DNA of 8,624 nucleotides from Marinobacterium sp. xm-d-530 (GTDB lineage: Bacteria; Pseudomonadota; Gammaproteobacteria; Pseudomonadales; Balneatricaceae), in NCBI GenBank assembly GCA_949499045.1, contig CATEEE010000132.1:1-8624 (forward strand), in the 5' to 3' direction. The notes below the pieces were generated by a model that worked only from the letters and a program-made list of their open reading frames with translations, did not search any database and had not been told where the DNA came from. The position numbers and the translations under genes were made by a program. Position 1 is the first letter of the stretch, and each line of letters begins with the position of its first letter. Positions 4,912 through 8,624 of the stretch are shown here, piece by piece.

Positions 4912-6588
4912 ATGAGTAAAAACGAAGCGGTTACCGTTACAAATTTCATTCATCAGATCGTTGAGAAGGATCTAGAGCAGGGGACTCATCAGGATAAGGT
5001 TGTTACCCGTTTCCCACCAGAGCCCAATGGTTTTCTTCACATTGGCCACGCCAAATCGATCTGTCTGAACTTTGGAACGGCGGAAAAGTACCAAGGCGTC
5101 TGCAATCTTCGTTTTGATGACACTAACCCTGAGAAAGAGTCGCAAGAGTACATCGATGCGATAACTCGGGACGTTGAGTGGTTGGGTTACACGTGGAGTG
5201 GTGACATTCGCTACACATCAAACTACTTCGACCAACTTTACGCTTGGGCCGTTCACCTTATTCAGGAAGGCAAAGCGTTTGTCTGCGAACTGAATGGCGA
5301 AGAGATGCGTCAGTACCGTGGCAACTTGACTGAGCCGGGCAAAAACAGTCCGTTCCGTGATCGTTCACCTGAAGAGAACCTAGCGCTGTTTGAGAAGATG
5401 CGTGATGGTGGATTCGAAGAGGGTGAGGCCGCTTTGCGAGCCAAGATTGATATGGCATCGCCCAACATGAATATGCGAGATCCAGTGATCTACCGTATCC
5501 GAAAAGCGCATCACCACCAAACCGGCGATAAATGGTGTATCTACCCAAGCTATGACTTTGCTCATGGTCAGTCTGATGCGATTGAAGAGATTACTCACTC
5601 TATTTGTACCCTCGAGTTTGAGGATCACCGCCCGTTGTATGACTGGTTTGTTGCCAACTTGCCGGTGCCCGCAACACCTCGCCAGTATGAATTTGCACGC
5701 CTTAATCTGAATTACACCATTACCTCCAAGCGTAAGCTGAAACAGCTAGTCGATGAACAGCACGTTTCAGGCTGGGATGATCCGCGCATGCCAACCATCT
5801 CTGGTTTGCGTCGTCGTGGTTACACACCTGAATCGATTCGTAACTTCTGTGACATGATCGGTGTAACTCGCTCTAACTCCACCGTCGATATGGGTATGCT
5901 GGAAGCGGCTATCCGTGAAGATTTGGATGCTAAGTCTCCCCGTGCCATGTGCGTGACAGATCCCATCAAATTGACCATTACCAACTATGAAGAGGGTAAA
6001 GAGGAGTGGTTTGAAGTGCCTGTTCACCCCAAAGATGAGTCCATGGGTGTACGTCGCATTCCGTTTACGAAGAACCTTCTGATCGAACGTGAAGACTTTG
6101 CCATGGAAGCCCCTAAGAAGTGGAAGCGTTTGGCACCAGGATTTGCCGTGCGTCTGCGTGGTGCATTTTGTGTGACCTGTGAAGAGGTCATCACGAATGA
6201 TCAAGGCGAAGTCACCGAGTTGATGGTGACCTACGATCCGGCGACTAAAGGTGAAAACCCAACCGATTACAAGCCCAAGGGTGTCATTCATTGGGTCAGC
6301 GCAGATAACTCAATCCCCTGTGAAGTGCGTCTATACGATCGACTATTTACAGAAGCGAACCCAGATGGGGATAAAGAGCGCGATTTCTTAGAGTTTATTA
6401 ATCCAGAGTCGCTATCGGTATTCCCTAATGCCCGTGTCGAAGTGGGTATGGCCAATGCGGCCGTAGAGAGTCGTTATCAGTTTGAGCGTCAGGGCTTCTT
6501 TGCAGTGGATCCAGACAGTAACGCTGATCGTTTAGTGTTCAACCGCACAGCGGGTCTTCGTGACTCTTGGGCGAAAATGGCTAAATAG
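4912..6588 (+). CDS. glnS: Glutaminyl-tRNA synthetase
   Basis: Class I aminoacyl-tRNA synthetase that charges tRNA-Gln with glutamine using ATP. The product has 558 residues against about 554 in E. coli. The Rossmann catalytic domain (about 30-340) carries PPEPNGFLHIGHAKS with HIGH at 43-46, D69 in RFDDTNPEKE and Y214 in YPSYDF, the counterparts of the glutamine-binding D66 and Y211 of E. coli. The second signature reads ITSKR at 270-274, with threonine where E. coli has the methionine of MSK; I believe this form is normal in Pseudomonas-type enzymes. The C-terminal beta-barrel anticodon-binding part runs to GLRDSWAKMAK. The presence of GlnRS means tRNA-Gln can be charged directly. The ribosome-binding site is poor (AAAG 7 bases before ATG). 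It heads an operon with a lipoprotein gene and cysS. Confidence 0.98.
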   Translation: MSKNEAVTVTNFIHQIVEKDLEQGTHQDKVVTRFPPEPNGFLHIGHAKSICLNFGTAEKYQGVCNLRFDDTNPEKESQEYIDAITRDVEWLGYTWSGDIRYTSNYFDQLYAWAVHLIQEGKAFVCELNGEEMRQYRGNLTEPGKNSPFRDRSPEENLALFEKMRDGGFEEGEAALRAKIDMASPNMNMRDPVIYRIRKAHHHQTGDKWCIYPSYDFAHGQSDAIEEITHSICTLEFEDHRPLYDWFVANLPVPATPRQYEFARLNLNYTITSKRKLKQLVDEQHVSGWDDPRMPTISGLRRRGYTPESIRNFCDMIGVTRSNSTVDMGMLEAAIREDLDAKSPRAMCVTDPIKLTITNYEEGKEEWFEVPVHPKDESMGVRRIPFTKNLLIEREDFAMEAPKKWKRLAPGFAVRLRGAFCVTCEEVITNDQGEVTELMVTYDPATKGENPTDYKPKGVIHWVSADNSIPCEVRLYDRLFTEANPDGDKERDFLEFINPESLSVFPNARVEVGMANAAVESRYQFERQGFFAVDPDSNADRLVFNRTAGLRDSWAKMAK

Positions 6589-7482
6589 ATGCGCTGGATC
6601 TCTCTAGCTCTTCCACTGTTTATTTTGATCGGTTGTTCATCTTCTCCGGTTAATCAAGCGCAGTGGTCAGAGCAGAGATTGATGCCAACATCGATTCGAT
6701 CACTCAGTGACAGTTTGCCAGAAGGGTCTGGTTTAGCGCTCCGTAACGAGACCTTATGGTCCATCAATGATGGGGGCAATGAGCCAAACCTGTATGGTTT
6801 GAATTTGAGTGATGGAGCTGCCTCAGAGGTAAAACAGATTACCGTAAGAAATGCGGCTAATCTTGATTGGGAGTCACTGATCACAACCAGCGAGTCACTG
6901 GTTATTGCTGATTGCGGTAACAATCGCGGAGATCGTATCTGGTTTCAGTTTCACTCAATCGGATGGGGTCAGTTAGAGGGTAGTCAAGGTTTAGTGGATG
7001 CTAAAACCATCCATGTGAAGCTGGCTGATGTCACTCCAGCGGTAGAGCGTCAAGATCATAATCGTGACTGTGAAGCGGTGACAGAGGTCGATGGAGACTA
7101 CTGGCTCTTTACTAAGAATTGGCAGGATCAAAAAAGTCGTCTCTACATTATTGATCCACACCAAGACCGGCAGTCGGTAAGGTCGCAAGCGACCTTTGAT
7201 GTGGCAGGTTTAATTACCGGAGCTGATTATGACTCAACGAGTCGTCGTTTGGCGCTGATTGGTTATGGTAGTGGCTTTGCCGTAACACAGCCCTTCGTCT
7301 GGGTCATCCCAGTGGATCAAGGGCAGGTTGAATTTGATCAGGCTGTGCGCTATTCACTGGCCAAGATGGGACAGTGGGAAGCGATACACTGGCACCAAGG
7401 TAATTTATTGATTTCACGCGAGACCAGCCCTCTGGGCGGCGCGTTGTTGGCAGAGGTTAAGCTGCCAACTCTAATGCATTAA
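6589..7482 (+). CDS. Unrecognised outer-membrane lipoprotein, probably a beta-propeller
   Basis: I do not recognise a named family. The 297-residue product starts with a lipoprotein signal: R2, a hydrophobic stretch at 3-15, and the lipobox LIGC with the lipidated cysteine at C16. Serine at +2 predicts transfer to the outer membrane. The rest looks like all-beta repeats of about 50-65 residues, each opening with a small acidic motif: PEGSGLA (44), DWESLI (93), DCEAV (160), ITGADY (209) and QWEAIHW (262). Together with SINDGGNEPNLYGL and IADCGNNRGDR these suggest a metal-binding beta-propeller, perhaps akin to phytase-like or SdiA-regulated proteins (inference). The ATG directly follows the glnS stop (TAGATG) with no ribosome-binding site of its own, so translation probably depends on re-initiation after glnS. 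The signal peptide supports this start. The gene sits 12 bases before cysS. Confidence 0.85.
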   Translation: MRWISLALPLFILIGCSSSPVNQAQWSEQRLMPTSIRSLSDSLPEGSGLALRNETLWSINDGGNEPNLYGLNLSDGAASEVKQITVRNAANLDWESLITTSESLVIADCGNNRGDRIWFQFHSIGWGQLEGSQGLVDAKTIHVKLADVTPAVERQDHNRDCEAVTEVDGDYWLFTKNWQDQKSRLYIIDPHQDRQSVRSQATFDVAGLITGADYDSTSRRLALIGYGSGFAVTQPFVWVIPVDQGQVEFDQAVRYSLAKMGQWEAIHWHQGNLLISRETSPLGGALLAEVKLPTLMH

Positions 7483-7494
7483 TACGGATAGAGT

Positions 7495-8624
7495 ATGTTT
7501 CAACTATACAACACACTTTCAAAATCAAAGCAGCCATTCACACCGATTGAAGCGGGTAAAATCCGCATGTACGTCTGCGGGGTGACGGTCTACGATCTGT
7601 GTCATATAGGTCATGCACGAGTAATGGTCTCGTTTGATGTTATTACTCGTTACCTGCGGGCACGTGGTTGGGAGGTTGAGTATGTTCGAAACATCACTGA
7701 CGTCGATGACAAGATTTTAAAGCGAGCCGCTGAAAATGGTGAAACGCCAGATCAGTTGACCCAGCGCATGATCGAAGCGATGCATGAAGATGAAGCGTCA
7801 TTGAATGTGTTGCGTCCGGATCAAGAGCCGCGTGCCACGCATCACATTCAAGATATTATCGATATGGTCCAAGCCCTAATTGATAAGGACTTTGCTTATG
7901 CAGCGACTAATGGTGATGTCTACTACCGTGTCGAGAAGTTTGAAAATTACGGACGTCTGACCAACAAAGTGATTGATGAGCTTCGTTCGGGTGCTCGTGT
8001 CGAGGTAGAGGCGGCTAAAGAGAGTCCGCTCGATTTTGTGCTTTGGAAAGCAGCGAAACCCGGTGAAACCAGTTGGGAGTCGCCTTGGGGGGCTGGTCGT
8101 CCAGGTTGGCACATTGAGTGTTCAGCGATGTCTAAGTGTTGCCTGGGTGAAACCTTCGATATTCACGGCGGTGGTCCGGATCTACCTTTCCCGCACCATG
8201 AAAACGAGATTGCGCAATCAGAAGCAGCCAATGGTAAGACTTATGTAAATTACTGGATGCATGCAGGCCCTGTTCGAGTGAATAAAGAGAAGATGTCCAA
8301 GTCGTTGGGTAACTTCTTTACGATCCGTGAAGTGCTTAGAGAGCATAACCCAGAGGTGGTGCGCTACTTTCTTTCGAGTGTGCATTACCGCTCTTCAATT
8401 GATTACTCATTGGATAGCCTTAAAGAGGCTCGTTCAGCACTGGATCGTTTTTATCAGGCACTTGATGGGGTAGAGGTTCCCGAGACAGATATCCCTAGTA
8501 ACGATTACACAGATCGTTTCTTTGCAGCGATGGATGATGACTTTAATACACCGATGGCATTTGCGGTGCTGTTTGAGATGGCCAGTGAGCTAAATCGTCT
8601 GAAAGGTAAAGATGATACCTCGGC
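7495..8624 (+). CDS. cysS: Cysteinyl-tRNA synthetase, 3' end cut by the window
   Basis: Class I zinc-dependent synthetase that charges tRNA-Cys with cysteine. The frame is open from ATG 7495 to the right edge, giving 376 complete codons; the E. coli enzyme has 461 residues, so about 85 residues, mostly of the C-terminal anticodon-binding part, are missing. The zinc ligands are at the E. coli positions: C28 in YVCGVTVYD, C209 in GWHIECS, and H234 and E238 in FPHHENE. The ATP-binding signatures are HIGHAR (37-42) and KMSKS (266-270). A GGA 6 bases before the ATG is the likely ribosome-binding site. It is the third gene of the glnS operon, 12 bases after the lipoprotein gene. In Pseudomonas glnS and cysS lie next to each other, so the lipoprotein gene looks inserted between them. 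Confidence 0.97.
   Translation, partial: MFQLYNTLSKSKQPFTPIEAGKIRMYVCGVTVYDLCHIGHARVMVSFDVITRYLRARGWEVEYVRNITDVDDKILKRAAENGETPDQLTQRMIEAMHEDEASLNVLRPDQEPRATHHIQDIIDMVQALIDKDFAYAATNGDVYYRVEKFENYGRLTNKVIDELRSGARVEVEAAKESPLDFVLWKAAKPGETSWESPWGAGRPGWHIECSAMSKCCLGETFDIHGGGPDLPFPHHENEIAQSEAANGKTYVNYWMHAGPVRVNKEKMSKSLGNFFTIREVLREHNPEVVRYFLSSVHYRSSIDYSLDSLKEARSALDRFYQALDGVEVPETDIPSNDYTDRFFAAMDDDFNTPMAFAVLFEMASELNRLKGKDDTS

Noticed and set aside
5719..5733. GlnRS second signature reads ITSKR rather than MSKR
   Set aside because: The catalytic serine, lysine and following arginine are kept, and I believe the threonine form is common in Pseudomonas-type GlnRS, so it does not suggest a defective enzyme.
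5767..6291. A 174-codon open frame antisense to glnS
   Set aside because: It lies wholly within the well-supported glnS gene, shows no recognisable domain and no good ribosome-binding site, and is best explained as a codon-bias shadow.
7472..7481. Perfect 10-bp palindrome TAATGCATTA at the end of the lipoprotein gene
   Set aside because: It lies inside the last codons and stop, is AT-rich, has no T-run after it and is followed at once by the cysS start, so a terminator or operator role is unlikely.
8036..8248. Small open frames within cysS on both strands (for example 8036-8248 plus and 7876-8112 minus)
   Set aside because: They overlap the catalytic part of CysRS, where every zinc and ATP motif is in the cysS frame, so they are shadows.

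Overview
The window is a chromosomal housekeeping region of a Gram-negative gammaproteobacterium. LpxH (lipid A synthesis) shows an outer membrane. AcnB and PpiB match the Escherichia coli proteins closely as I remember them, with identical lengths and cluster-ligand positions. The block lpxH-ppiB // glnS-cysS is the order I recall from Pseudomonas and relatives, whereas E. coli has no glnS between ppiB and cysS. With an intermediate base composition (judged by eye, not computed), a marine Oceanospirillales-like or Pseudomonadales-like organism fits best. I cannot name the genus.

Layout from left to right: half of a terminator hairpin at the left edge (1-16). acnB on the minus strand (34-2631). 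A divergent control region of about 300 bp (2632-2932), holding a good acnB promoter, a possible RNA switch over the acnB ribosome-binding site, nested inverted repeats and a -10 box for miaE. miaE on the plus strand (2933-3547), which meets lpxH tail to tail with the two stop codons sharing TTAA. The minus-strand operon ppiB-lpxH (4781 down to 3544). A short divergent promoter region (4782-4911). A plus-strand operon of glnS (4912-6588), an unrecognised lipoprotein gene (6589-7482) and cysS (7495 to the right edge, cut by the window).

Most of the genes serve translation and protein maturation: two aminoacyl-tRNA synthetases, a tRNA-modifying monooxygenase and a cytoplasmic prolyl isomerase. 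The others serve central metabolism (aconitase B) and the envelope (LpxH and the lipoprotein). No mobile element, CRISPR array, rRNA or tRNA gene is visible, and no gene is broken except by the window edge. I do not see a clear new multi-gene system. The points most worth following are the divergent pairing of acnB with miaE, which fits a known physiological link between MiaE and the citric acid cycle; the two competing structures in the acnB leader; and the uncharacterised propeller-like lipoprotein inserted without any gap between two tRNA synthetase genes.
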